This document shows, piece by piece, positions 8,900 to 16,566 of a stretch of 64,000 nucleotides of DNA. Under the pieces are notes generated by a model. It saw nothing but the letters and a program-made list of their open reading frames with translations, was not told where the DNA came from and ran no database searches. The translations under genes and the position numbers were made by a program. Source of the stretch: Clostridia bacterium (GTDB taxonomy: Bacteria > Bacillota > Clostridia > Christensenellales > Pumilibacteraceae); the NCBI GenBank assembly GCA_022793815.1, contig JAAWDP010000009.1, positions 109,700 through 173,699 on the forward strand, read 5' to 3'. Position 1 is the first letter of the stretch, and every line of letters starts with the position of its first letter.

Positions 8900-9394
8900 T
8901 TATTCTTTCAATCCTTTGCCGCCGCGTGAAAGAGCAGTCACGCCCGTGCGCGTCAGCTCCGTAATACCGTAAGGCGCAAGCAGTTCTATCAGCGCGTCCA
9001 GCTTGTTCGGCTCGCCCGACAGTTCCACAATTGCGCTGTCTTTCGTCACGTCCACAAGTTTTGCTTTGTAAATATTGCACGTCGATTCTATTTCGGGTCG
9101 CTGCGCCGCAGTCAGATGTATTTTTACAAGCAGCAGTTCGCGCCGAACGGTTGCGCCCGTAAGCTCGCATACCTTAACTACATCGACCAGTTTCGCCAGC
9201 TGTTTAACCATCTGCTCGATTGTCGCATCGTCAGTGTCCGACACAATCGTCATTCTCGACAGTTCGCTGTTTTCCGTGGCGCACACAACCAAAGAATCGA
9301 TGTTGAAACACCGCCGCGCAAACAGTCCCGACACTCTCGTCAGCACGCCGCTGTGGTTTTTCACCAAAGCCGTTATGACATGTTTTTCTCTCAT
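8900..9394 (-). CDS. ilvN: Acetolactate synthase regulatory (small) subunit
   Basis: IlvN/IlvH binds valine through its ACT domain and confers feedback inhibition on the catalytic subunit. Residues 1-75 form the ACT domain (HVITALVKNHSGVLTRVSGLF, then NIDSLVV), followed by the C-terminal domain with a typical AKLVDVTKDSAIVELSG segment; total length is 164. I start at the ATG (9394-9392), which overlaps the ilvB stop as ATGA, although the frame stays open further upstream. The overlap couples translation of the two subunits. Confidence 0.94.
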   Translation of the reverse strand: MREKHVITALVKNHSGVLTRVSGLFARRCFNIDSLVVCATENSELSRMTIVSDTDDATIEQMVKQLAKLVDVVKVCELTGATVRRELLLVKIHLTAAQRPEIESTCNIYKAKLVDVTKDSAIVELSGEPNKLDALIELLAPYGITELTRTGVTALSRGGKGLKE

Positions 9395-11064
9395 ACATCC
9401 TCCCGTTTCTCTATTATTTCGTCCATGCTCTTTCCGGGCGGTATCATCGGAAATACGGTGTCGTCGCGTCCGATTACGCAGTTCACAAGCACGGTGTTTT
9501 CGGTCGCAAACGCTTTTTCCACAACGTCCTTTATGTCGTCGTTTTTGTTCAGAGTGAAAGCCTCCGCGCCGAACGCACGCGCAAGCGAAACATAGTCGGT
9601 CGGCAGATTGAGCTCCGTAGAAGAATACCTGCCGCCGTAAAACATGGTCTGCCACTGCCGCACCATGCCGAGTACATTGTTGTTGAACAAAAATATTTTA
9701 AGAGCGCATTTATATTTGACCGCAGTCGCCAGTTCGTTGAGATTCATGTGGAAAGAACCGTCGCCGGTGAACAGGACCGGGGACTTTTTCGTCGCAAATG
9801 CCGCGCCGATTGCCGCTCCCATTCCGAAGCCCATTGCGCCCAAACCTCCGCTTGTCAGAAACGTGCGCGGCTTTTCGAAACCGTAACTCTGCGCCGCCCA
9901 CATCTGGTGCTGTCCCACGTCGGTGGCGACGCAAGTATCCGCGCCTGCCGCCTTGCAGACGCATTCTATGACCTTACGCGGGCATAGTATGTTTGAAACC
10001 GCACCGAACGGGCGATTTTTCACCTCGGCGCGCACTTCGTCCGCCCAAGACGCTTCCGTTCTTTTTTCGACAAGAGGCAGCAGTTTTTCCAATATGTTTT
10101 TTACGTCGCCGGTGAGGAAAACGTCGGTGCGCACGTTCTTGTCGATTTCCGCATCGTCAATGTCGACATGCAGTATTTTCGCACCTTTCATAAACGAATT
10201 GCGGTTTTGTGCCACGCGGTCGGAAAACCTCGCTCCCAAAGCGATGAGCAAATCGCATCTGCCCAAAGTTTTCGCAACCGCCGCCGAACCGTGCATGCCC
10301 ACAAGCCCCGCAAAAAGCGGGTGCGAAGAGGGCAGAGCTCCCAGCCCCATTACCGACGAACAAACGGGCGCTTGCAGTTTTTCGGCAAAGGCGGCGACAG
10401 CATTTGACGCGCCCGAAGATATGCAGCCTCCGCCGACGAAGATATACGGACGCTTTGCGGCGTTTACTGCGTTTGCAGCGGCTTGCATATCTCCGCGGAT
10501 TTTTGCCGTCGGCAGGGCGGAAGGGGCGGTCGGCTCATATTCGCACAGCGCCTGCTGGACGTCTTTCGGAACGTCCACAAGCACGGGACCGCGCCGTCCG
10601 CTCATTGCGACGGCAAACGCTTCCCGCATGACCGCCGCAAGCGAGCGGACGTCCTTGACTATATAATTGTGCTTTGTTATCGGCATGGTTATGCCCGCGA
10701 TGTCCACTTCCTGAAACGAGTCGCGCCCGAGCAGCGGCACGGGCACGTTTCCCGTAATCGCCACCATGGGTACGCTGTCCATATAGGCATTGGCAATTCC
10801 CGTTACAAGGTTCGTCGCCCCGGGACCGCTGGTCGCTATTACCACGCCGCACTTTCCGCTTGCACGCGCATATCCGTCGGCGGCATGCGCCGCGCCCTGT
10901 TCGTGGCAGGTCAGTATCTGTTTTATTTTTCCGCTTCTTTTGTAAAGCGCGTCAAACGTATCGATTATCTGTCCGCCGGGGTAGCCGAATACGTATTCGA
11001 CTCCCTGCTCGATTAGACATTCGACAATAATTTCGCAGCCTTTCAGTTGTTTCTTATTGTCCAT
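9391..11064 (-). CDS. ilvB: Acetolactate synthase catalytic (large) subunit
   Basis: This thiamine-diphosphate enzyme condenses two pyruvates to acetolactate, or pyruvate and 2-ketobutyrate to acetohydroxybutyrate, the first common step of branched-chain amino acid synthesis. It has 557 residues. The cofactor glutamate lies in HEQGAAHAADGYARASGK; the TPP/Mg segment is GDGSFHMNLNELATAVKY with NNNVLGMVRQWQ after it. It starts 4 kb from the ilvD-leu operon, has its own promoter, and precedes the coupled regulatory subunit. ilvC and leuA are not in the window. Confidence 0.95.
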   Translation of the reverse strand: MDNKKQLKGCEIIVECLIEQGVEYVFGYPGGQIIDTFDALYKRSGKIKQILTCHEQGAAHAADGYARASGKCGVVIATSGPGATNLVTGIANAYMDSVPMVAITGNVPVPLLGRDSFQEVDIAGITMPITKHNYIVKDVRSLAAVMREAFAVAMSGRRGPVLVDVPKDVQQALCEYEPTAPSALPTAKIRGDMQAAANAVNAAKRPYIFVGGGCISSGASNAVAAFAEKLQAPVCSSVMGLGALPSSHPLFAGLVGMHGSAAVAKTLGRCDLLIALGARFSDRVAQNRNSFMKGAKILHVDIDDAEIDKNVRTDVFLTGDVKNILEKLLPLVEKRTEASWADEVRAEVKNRPFGAVSNILCPRKVIECVCKAAGADTCVATDVGQHQMWAAQSYGFEKPRTFLTSGGLGAMGFGMGAAIGAAFATKKSPVLFTGDGSFHMNLNELATAVKYKCALKIFLFNNNVLGMVRQWQTMFYGGRYSSTELNLPTDYVSLARAFGAEAFTLNKNDDIKDVVEKAFATENTVLVNCVIGRDDTVFPMIPPGKSMDEIIEKREDV

Positions 11065-11102
11065 ACTTTACTCCGATAAAGCGTTTAAAATATAATGTGA
11101 CG

Positions 11103-11132
11103 ATTATATCACAAACCGTTCCCGTTTGTAAA
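11103..11132 (-). promoter_or_regulatory. Promoter of ilvB-ilvN
   Basis: On the minus strand, TTTACA (11127-11132) and TATAAT (11103-11108) are separated by 18 bp. The leader to the ilvB ATG is about 30 nt, with CGGAG as ribosome site, again leaving no room for an attenuator. Confidence 0.7.
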
Positions 11133-11160
11133 GTGATTTTTTCCTTTTGCGCGGCTTATA

Positions 11161-11196
11161 AAACAAAAAAACCGTTCACTCCGAAAGAGAAACGGT
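11161..11196 (-). terminator. Terminator of the SRP RNA gene
   Basis: On the minus strand, ACCGTT (11191-11196) pairs with AACGGT (11171-11176) and is followed by a T7 run, then TTTT. It begins about 15 nt after the predicted 3' end of the SRP RNA. Confidence 0.8.
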
Positions 11197-11210
11197 AATT
11201 TTCAAAATAT

Positions 11211-11478
11211 GCCGTGCATCCGTTTTTGACAGAGAATACCGGGTCGACTTTCCGCCGATAGGCTCCGTTAAAGCTACCTCGCGTCACACGTCGCAAACCA
11301 CTTAGTGCTGCTGCGGTCAGGCTCTGACACGGTTCATGGCGCTTCGTTGCACAAGACCTTAACATCGACGCTTTTCGGGCGGCGACTGCACCCCATATAC
11401 TTGCCGAGAACGGCTTTCGGTCCCACTGTAGCGGATTGTGGGTAAAGGGCACCGCTGGCTCCCCACTTAGCACGGCTT
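11211..11478 (-). ncRNA. ffs: Signal recognition particle RNA, large Bacillus type
   Basis: About 266 nt on the minus strand. The 5' end reads GCCGTGCTAAGTGGGGAG and the 3' end ATGCACGGC, which close the Alu-domain helix as in Bacillus scRNA. Further Alu-domain matches are AGCGGTGCCCTTTACC and CAATCCGCTAC. Domain IV (about 11296-11340) contains ATGAACCGTGTCAG and AGCAGCACTAAG. The apical loop between them reads CTGACC, with TGAC in place of the usual GGAA. The RNA binds Ffh and docks to FtsY to target nascent membrane and secreted proteins. A long form with an Alu domain points to Bacillota. It has its own perfect promoter and terminator. Confidence 0.93.
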
Positions 11479-11482
11479 AAAC

Positions 11483-11511
11483 ATTATAGTATATTAAAAA
11501 GATTTTGTCAA
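11483..11511 (-). promoter_or_regulatory. Consensus sigma-A promoter of the SRP RNA
   Basis: On the minus strand, TTGACA (11506-11511) and TATAAT (11483-11488) match consensus at all 12 positions with the ideal 17-bp spacer. The start site predicted 6-7 nt downstream coincides with the 5' end of the SRP RNA. Confidence 0.9.
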
Positions 11512-11600
11512 CGTTTTAAACCGTTATTATAATTCGTAATGCGAGCCTCTCTTTCGGCGCCGATGTCGAGAGAACGCTTCTTTTCCGCCATTCTTCTTCT

Positions 11601-11626
11601 GTCATTGAAACCGAAGCGGAAGAATC
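11601..11626. repeat. Degenerate copy of the 29-bp hairpin repeat
   Basis: GTCATT, then ACCGAAGCGGA and GAATC match the copies at 1646 and 39169 with a few changes. It lies in the gap between the SRP RNA promoter and feoA. Apart from a TTTTTCGA/TCGAAAAA inverted repeat at about 11641-11660, I see nothing else there. Confidence 0.4.
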
Positions 11627-11676
11627 TGCGCCTTAAAATTTTTTTCGATTTTTTTCGAAAAACAGTCATAAAACAC

Positions 11677-11705
11677 TTGACTTTCGGCGTAGATTATTGT
11701 AGTAT
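11677..11705 (+). promoter_or_regulatory. Promoter of the feo operon
   Basis: TTGACT (11677-11682), a 17-bp spacer and TAGTAT (11700-11705). Two DtxR-like operators begin right at the last base of the -10 box, so a bound repressor would block start and clearance. Confidence 0.75.
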
Positions 11706-11739
11706 GTTAGCACTGGCTAACAGATTAGCCTCTGCTAAC
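11706..11739 (+). promoter_or_regulatory. Two tandem DtxR/IdeR-like operators
   Basis: Site 1 is GTTAGCACTGGCTAAC (11706-11721), site 2 is ATTAGCCTCTGCTAAC (11724-11739), each 6-4-6, with centres 18 bp apart. The half-site TTAGC/GCTAA resembles boxes of metal-dependent DtxR-family repressors (TTAGGTTAGCCTAACCTAA consensus). With an Feo operon downstream, iron-dependent repression is the natural reading. The repressor gene is not in the window. Confidence 0.7.
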
Positions 11740-11756
11740 AATTAAGGAGAACGAAG

Positions 11757-12065
11757 ATGTTCGAAAAAGAAAAAACCGCCGAAGAAAAAAAAGGCAGAAA
11801 GAAAAACGAGATAACGCTGCATGCGGGGCAGGAGGGGCATCTGTCCGATTTGAAAGTCGGTCAGAAGTGCGAACTGCTGTCGCTGCATAACGACAATCCC
11901 GCGCTTCGCCGCCGCCTGCTCGACATGGGGCTTACAAAGGGAGTTATTGTCAAAGTAAAAAAGATTGCGCCGCTCGGCGACCCCGTAGACATCGAACTGC
12001 GCGGTTACGAACTGTGCGTGCGCCGTTCGGATTTGATGAATATAGATATAAAGGTGGTGGAATAA
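11757..12065 (+). CDS. feoA: Ferrous iron transport protein A
   Basis: FeoA is a small SH3-like cytoplasmic protein that works with the FeoB Fe(II) permease. The FeoA fold spans about residues 28-100, with the conserved core NPALRRRLLDMGLTKGVIVKVKKIAPLGDPVDIELRGYELCVRRSD. Residues 1-27 form a Lys/Glu-rich extension that is longer than in most FeoA proteins. An AAGGAG site precedes the ATG, and the stop codon abuts the feoB start directly (TAAATG), so the two are translationally coupled. Confidence 0.92.
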   Translation: MFEKEKTAEEKKGRKKNEITLHAGQEGHLSDLKVGQKCELLSLHNDNPALRRRLLDMGLTKGVIVKVKKIAPLGDPVDIELRGYELCVRRSDLMNIDIKVVE

Positions 12066-14045
12066 ATGCAAGCTGCGCTCATAGGAAACCAAAACAGCGG
12101 TAAAACCACGCTGTTCAACCTGCTCACGGGCTCCAATCAGCAGATAGGCAACTGGCCGGGCGTCACGATAGAAAAGAAATCGGGCGCTCTGCGCGGCGCG
12201 GAAGGCTGGCAGGTGGTTGATTTGCCGGGAATTTACTCGCTTTCCCCGTACACGTCCGAGGAAAACGTCTCGCGCGATTTCGTGCTCAACTCGCGCCCCG
12301 ACCTTATAATAAACATAATAGACGCAACCAGTATAGAACGCAGTCTGTATCTGACTACGCAAATACTCGAACTCGACTGTCCCGTAGTGCTTGCGCTCAA
12401 TATGGCGGACATAATGAAACGAAAGGGCGTCACGGTAAACGAGCAAAAACTTTCCGCCTTTTTGGGAGTTCCCGTAGTCAGCATATCCGCTTTGAAAAGG
12501 ACGGGCATAGACAAGCTTATCGACGCGGTGAAAAAATGCGAGCCGAAAAAGAGCGTGGGCGACATGTTCTCGCCGCAGATAGAACGCGCGGTGCAAAGCG
12601 TACAGAAAGACGTCGTCGGCGATAACAAGCGTTTCAAAGCGGTCAAACTGCTCGAACGCGACGTGCGTCTTGCTCCCGTAACGAGCACGCGCATAGAACA
12701 GAGTGCCGCCGCGCTGGAAAAAAGCGAAGGCATGGACACCGAGCAGATTTTCGCAGACGCAAGATATAAGTACATAGCGCGCGCCAAAGCGGCGGCAATT
12801 ACCGTGGAAGCGCCCAAAGAATCCGTAACCGACAAACTCGACAAAGTGTTTCTCAACAAGTGGGCGGCAATACCCATATTCGCGGCAATCATGGCGCTCA
12901 TATACTTTCTCTCCGTCGGACTTGTCGGCACGTTCACGGTCGATTTGGTGGACGGGGGCTTCGGCAAACTTGCCGAGCTTGCAAACAACGGTCTGCTCGG
13001 CATAGGCGCGTCCGATTGGGCGGCAAGTCTTGTGTCCGACGGCATAATCGCAGGCGTGGGAGCCGCGCTCAACTTCGTGCCGCAGCTGATAATCATGTTT
13101 TTGTGTCTTGCGCTTTTGGAAACCACGGGCTACATGTCGCGCATAGCCTTCTTCTTGGACAGACTGTTCAAACGTTTCGGGCTTTCGGGCAAAAGTCTTA
13201 TCCCGTTTATCGTCGGGGTGGGCTGTTCCGTGCCTGCGATAATGTCCACGCGCACGATAGAGGACGAAGACGAAAAGCGCATGACAATCATGCTTACGCC
13301 GTTTATTCCGTGTTCCGCCAAACTTCCCATAATATCCATGTTCGGCGGCTATTTCTTCGGAGCGTTTGCCTGGGTCGCGTCGCTGTCGCTTTATATGCTC
13401 GCAATCGCCGTAATACTCGTCAGCGCGCTGATAATGAAAAAGTTTTTCTTCAAAGGACAGCCTGCGTCATTCATATCCGAACTTCCCGATTACAAACTGC
13501 CGTCGCCGCGCTACGTATTGCGTCAGGTATGGGAAAGAATATTCGCATTCATTAAACGCGCGGGTACGGTCATACTTTTATGTTCGGTAATAATCTGGTT
13601 CCTCGCTTCGTTCTCGTTCAAATTCGAATACGGCGTGGACATAGGCGACAGCATGCTTGCCGGGATAGGCAACTGCCTTGCCTGGGTGTTCTATCCCATG
13701 CTCGGAGAGTGGAGCTGGGCGGCTACGGTTTCCGCAATACAGGGACTTGTCGCAAAAGAACAGGTCGTGTCCTCCATGGCTGTCATAGCCGGTCTTGCCG
13801 AAGACATAACCGAGGGCGGACTGCTTTTCGGTTCGGGCGTGTTCTTGTTCTTCACGGACGCGAGCGCGTATGCGTTCATGGTATTCAATCTCTTTTCCGC
13901 GCCCTGCTTCGGTGCAATAGGAGCAATGCGCCGCGAACTCGGCAGCGCGAAAAAAATGTGGGTGGCAATCGCATTCCAGACGGGCATAGCCTGGGTGCTG
14001 GCAACGGTAATAAACGCAATCGGCTCTCTGATACTGCTGTTATAA
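12066..14045 (+). CDS. feoB: Ferrous iron transport protein B
   Basis: FeoB is the membrane GTPase/permease for Fe(II) uptake. It has 659 residues, standard for the clostridial form. The N-terminal G domain shows G1 GNQNSGKTT (residues 7-15), the G2 region GNWPGVTIEKKSG, G3 DLPG and G4 NMAD. From about residue 255 there are repeated membrane segments with the two Gate regions, including FIVGVGCSVPAIMSTRTIEDEDEKRMTI and FIPCSAKLPI. It is the second gene of the feo operon, directly fused in spacing to feoA. Confidence 0.96.
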   Translation: MQAALIGNQNSGKTTLFNLLTGSNQQIGNWPGVTIEKKSGALRGAEGWQVVDLPGIYSLSPYTSEENVSRDFVLNSRPDLIINIIDATSIERSLYLTTQILELDCPVVLALNMADIMKRKGVTVNEQKLSAFLGVPVVSISALKRTGIDKLIDAVKKCEPKKSVGDMFSPQIERAVQSVQKDVVGDNKRFKAVKLLERDVRLAPVTSTRIEQSAAALEKSEGMDTEQIFADARYKYIARAKAAAITVEAPKESVTDKLDKVFLNKWAAIPIFAAIMALIYFLSVGLVGTFTVDLVDGGFGKLAELANNGLLGIGASDWAASLVSDGIIAGVGAALNFVPQLIIMFLCLALLETTGYMSRIAFFLDRLFKRFGLSGKSLIPFIVGVGCSVPAIMSTRTIEDEDEKRMTIMLTPFIPCSAKLPIISMFGGYFFGAFAWVASLSLYMLAIAVILVSALIMKKFFFKGQPASFISELPDYKLPSPRYVLRQVWERIFAFIKRAGTVILLCSVIIWFLASFSFKFEYGVDIGDSMLAGIGNCLAWVFYPMLGEWSWAATVSAIQGLVAKEQVVSSMAVIAGLAEDITEGGLLFGSGVFLFFTDASAYAFMVFNLFSAPCFGAIGAMRRELGSAKKMWVAIAFQTGIAWVLATVINAIGSLILLL

Positions 14046-14060
14046 AGGAGAAAACATAAA

Positions 14061-14288
14061 ATGAATATACTTTCGTCATTTACATGGGTGGACGGCATAA
14101 TCGTCGCCGCGGTAGTCCTCATAATCGCTTCGGTAATCTTCTTCGGCTTTATCCGCAAGGGAAAGAAAAGCGGCTGCAAGGGCTGTCCCTATGCCAAAAA
14201 CTGCACAAGCGATACTGGCAGCTGCGCCGATATGAAAAAGACCGCTCAAAACCAAACGCCGCCGTCGTCGGACAGACAGGACAAATAA
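14061..14288 (+). CDS. FeoB-associated Cys-rich membrane protein
   Basis: This 75-residue protein has one membrane helix (about residues 8-32) and a cytoplasmic cysteine cluster GCKGCPYAKNC with a further SCADM. It matches the small Cys-rich proteins often encoded after feoB (FeoC-like position, FeoB_associated family), thought to help iron handling or FeoB assembly. It follows feoB by 15 bp with AAAGGAG before the ATG and ends the operon at a clear terminator. Confidence 0.85.
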   Translation: MNILSSFTWVDGIIVAAVVLIIASVIFFGFIRKGKKSGCKGCPYAKNCTSDTGSCADMKKTAQNQTPPSSDRQDK

Positions 14289-14296
14289 TATTAACT

Positions 14297-14334
14297 AAAA
14301 AAGGACTTTGCTTACGCAGGCAAAGTCCTCTTTT
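14297..14334 (+). terminator. Terminator of the feo operon
   Basis: GGACTTTGC and GCAAAGTCC pair around an 8-nt loop, with TCTTTT after the right arm and an A tract before the left arm. Confidence 0.85.
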
Positions 14335-14338
14335 GGTT

Positions 14339-15130
14339 TCAAAGACACGAATAAAGAATGTCGAATTTGGTTTTCAGTTTTACAAAGGAAAAGTATATCA
14401 GCGGAAAAATATACGGAAGAATAATCGTTTCGTCTTCGAGAAAGTCCGACGCCACTCTCAGACTTCCGTTTTTCAGCTCCGCGAGATGGGGAAACGATGT
14501 TTCGGCATTAAGCAGTTCCGTGAGATACCGCGCCACGTTCTTGTCGTCGAATTTGTCGGTCACTTTGTCGCCGCATGAAACTTTGCCGCTTATGAGACCG
14601 CTTATGATACTTCTCACGGCATGGCGGTTTTCGTACGAGAACGCAAACATAATCTGCATCTCCCTGTACGCCGCGGCAGTCGGTGTTTTCGCCTGCGAGC
14701 AAGTCAGTTTTCCTATAAGCTTTTCAAACAGTTTCATTGCGCGCAAGTTGTAACCCGAACGCGAAACATAGCGGTTGTAGAACGATTCGAAATAGTGTTT
14801 GCCGTGCGGCAGGTCATCGAAATCAATCGGCATGGTAATATAGCCTACGGGCGCGATGAGATATATCGTCTGCCGCAATAGATAGGGAATCAAACCGTTC
14901 GGCACTTTGTCGCTTAATTGCATTCCGCTGTCCGTTACGGTTATTTCTTTGTCATATTCACAGGGGCGTTTTCCCATTTCCAGCATATTGCGTATGTCGC
15001 TTTTTTCCATATTCAGTTCGTCGAAAGACACAAACCTCTTGTTCGGGTCGGCAAGCAGCATGCCGTAGGCGGCGGAGCGTAATCGCGAGCGGCAGAAAAA
15101 AACGTCTACCGGGTCCGTTGCATCTGTCAT
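14339..15130 (-). CDS. Hypothetical protein, 263 aa
   Basis: I do not recognise this protein. It has no signal peptide, and the N-terminal 70 residues look like a mixed alpha/beta domain with an early SRLRSAAYGML helix. The middle (residues 85-180) is helical and rich in aromatic and basic residues, and the C-terminus ends with a hydrophobic stretch IILPYIFPLIYFSFV (about residues 235-252) that may contact the membrane. AAAGGAGG precedes the ATG. A promoter with TATAAT at 15168-15173 and a weak TTGTTT at 15191-15196 (17-bp spacer) would drive it alone, since the kinase gene upstream ends in a terminator. Confidence 0.6.
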   Translation of the reverse strand: MTDATDPVDVFFCRSRLRSAAYGMLLADPNKRFVSFDELNMEKSDIRNMLEMGKRPCEYDKEITVTDSGMQLSDKVPNGLIPYLLRQTIYLIAPVGYITMPIDFDDLPHGKHYFESFYNRYVSRSGYNLRAMKLFEKLIGKLTCSQAKTPTAAAYREMQIMFAFSYENRHAVRSIISGLISGKVSCGDKVTDKFDDKNVARYLTELLNAETSFPHLAELKNGSLRVASDFLEDETIILPYIFPLIYFSFVKLKTKFDILYSCL

Positions 15131-15167
15131 AGTTCCCGTCCTCCTTTGTATTTTTCGGGTACATTTT

Positions 15168-15196
15168 ATTATAACATCGAATTACGCAAAAAACAA
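15168..15196 (-). promoter_or_regulatory. Promoter of the 263-aa hypothetical gene
   Basis: On the minus strand, TTGTTT (15191-15196) and TATAAT (15168-15173), 17-bp spacer, about 38 bp before the ATG. Confidence 0.55.
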
Positions 15197-15246
15197 GTTT
15201 TTCGTCGCATACTTACATTATTTATTTTTTGCCCGGACAGAGAAAT

Positions 15247-15277
15247 AAAAACGGGCATGCGCTTTGACGCTTGCCCG
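15247..15277 (-). terminator. Terminator of the protein kinase gene
   Basis: On the minus strand, CGGGCA (15272-15277) pairs with TGCCCG (15252-15257), followed by TTTTT. It lies 7 bp after the kinase stop codon. Confidence 0.8.
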
Positions 15278-15283
15278 AAACCG

Positions 15284-16288
15284 TCATTGTATTTTGAGAG
15301 GCGGCGGCATAAACTCGCCGTAAATCATCTGTATGAACTCGCCAATGTTGCTATAACGTTCGCTTGCCGCCGGACGCATTGCTTTCATCAAAGCGTTTTC
15401 GCGCACTACGGGAATACGCACGTTATAGAAGGTCGGACGCACCAAAGGGTCGGCGCCGAGGCGGTTCGGAGCGGGCGGCGGTATTATTCCCGTCAGACAG
15501 TTGTAAATCGTCGCGCCGACTTGATAGATGTCCGACCACGGACCTTGCTTCATATCCGTGCGGTAAAGTTCGATGGGGGAGAAACCGTGTTTCAATACTA
15601 TGTACGGTTTGGATACGCTCTTGTTGTATATGGACGCCGCGCCGAAGTCGATAAGTTTCACTTCGCGGTTCTGTACAATCTGTATGTTTTCGGGACTTAT
15701 GTCCTTGTGGATGACTCCGTACTGGTGCAGCACGAGCAGCGATTCCAATACGGGACGCATAATGCGCAGGGTTTCGTCCAGCGGCAGCCGTCCGCCGCGC
15801 GCAGTGAGGAATCGGCGCAGGGATATGCCGTCGAGATATTCCATTGCGATATACGCCGTATTGTTTTCGGTAAAGAAATCGTAAATTTTGACCGTGCCCG
15901 CTATGTGCGCAATGGACGTCAGTACCTGCGCTTCGTCTATAAACGCCGCAAGCCAATGATTGAACGCCGCAACGTATTCGGCTTTTATCATGCCTACCGC
16001 AGTCGAGTTCGGCATACGCGTCGCATAGCCTTTCGGGAAAAATTCCTTGATGGCAAGCCGCGTGGACGTTTCCGTATCCCACGCCCCGTAAGTTATGCCG
16101 AAACCGCCCATGCCGAGAGGCATGCCCAAAAGATACCGCTTGCGAAGCAGCGTTCTCGGCTGCAACGTAATCGGCGCGCCGTTGTCCGCAGTTCCGCGCC
16201 TGTGACAGTTCGGACAGAACCCGAGCATGTTAAGCGTCTGAAAGCAGTACGGACATATAGTGTTTAAGCGTCTTCTGTCCTTTGCCAT
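15284..16288 (-). CDS. Ser/Thr protein kinase with N-terminal zinc ribbon
   Basis: This 334-residue eukaryotic-like (Hanks-type) kinase phosphorylates Ser/Thr on unknown targets. Residues 12-30 hold a zinc ribbon (CPYC and CPNC). The kinase domain follows: Gly-rich loop PLGMGGFGITY, Lys in RLAIKEFF, catalytic loop HKDISPENIQI (HKD in place of HRD), and metal motif DFGAAS. The activation segment ends in GFSPIELY, and there is no C-terminal membrane helix or PASTA repeat. I start at ATG 16288: a TATAAT box ends 7 bp upstream, so transcript and coding region probably begin together. An in-frame extension to 16372 exists but would overlap this promoter. It stands alone and ends at a terminator. 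Confidence 0.85.
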   Translation of the reverse strand: MAKDRRRLNTICPYCFQTLNMLGFCPNCHRRGTADNGAPITLQPRTLLRKRYLLGMPLGMGGFGITYGAWDTETSTRLAIKEFFPKGYATRMPNSTAVGMIKAEYVAAFNHWLAAFIDEAQVLTSIAHIAGTVKIYDFFTENNTAYIAMEYLDGISLRRFLTARGGRLPLDETLRIMRPVLESLLVLHQYGVIHKDISPENIQIVQNREVKLIDFGAASIYNKSVSKPYIVLKHGFSPIELYRTDMKQGPWSDIYQVGATIYNCLTGIIPPPAPNRLGADPLVRPTFYNVRIPVVRENALMKAMRPAASERYSNIGEFIQMIYGEFMPPPLKIQ

Positions 16289-16295
16289 ACTTAAT

Positions 16296-16324
16296 ATTAT
16301 ACTCCTATTTTCCGCGCGGGTCAA
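16296..16324 (-). promoter_or_regulatory. Promoter of the kinase gene, predicts leaderless mRNA
   Basis: On the minus strand, TTGACC (16319-16324), 17-bp spacer, TATAAT (16296-16301), then only 7 nt to the ATG at 16288. The AGGAG in this region lies inside the spacer, upstream of the predicted start, so it cannot act as ribosome site. Confidence 0.65.
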
Positions 16325-16453
16325 CATTTTTACGTGAATATTTTTTTCGTATTGTTTTCGCTTTTCCCTCATATTTTCCGCTTGTTATAGGCGGCAAAAA
16401 GTAGGGCGTAACCCGCGCTTTCAAATAAATGGGCGTCAAGGCGTGCCAATGAA

Positions 16454-16483
16454 TTGACTTGTATAAAGGTTTCGTTATATAAT
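16454..16483 (+). promoter_or_regulatory. Promoter of ileS
   Basis: TTGACT (16454-16459), 18-bp spacer, TATAAT (16478-16483). The leader is about 77 nt with an AAAGGAG site. I find no T-box specifier or AGGGTGG motif. Confidence 0.75.
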
Positions 16484-16566
16484 AGAAAAGTATCGGCAAC
16501 AAACATACGCCTTGCCGCGGCATTTCGCGCGGCAGAGTTTTCTGTCTGAAAGGAGCAAATCACAAG

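Noticed and set aside
11156..11473. A 105-codon frame on the minus strand
   Set aside because: The sequence is the SRP RNA, with a promoter and terminator of its own; the frame is accidental.
16484..16566. A T-box leader for ileS (and likewise for leuS and alaS)
   Set aside because: The leaders are too short and lack the AGGGTGG motif and specifier hairpin.
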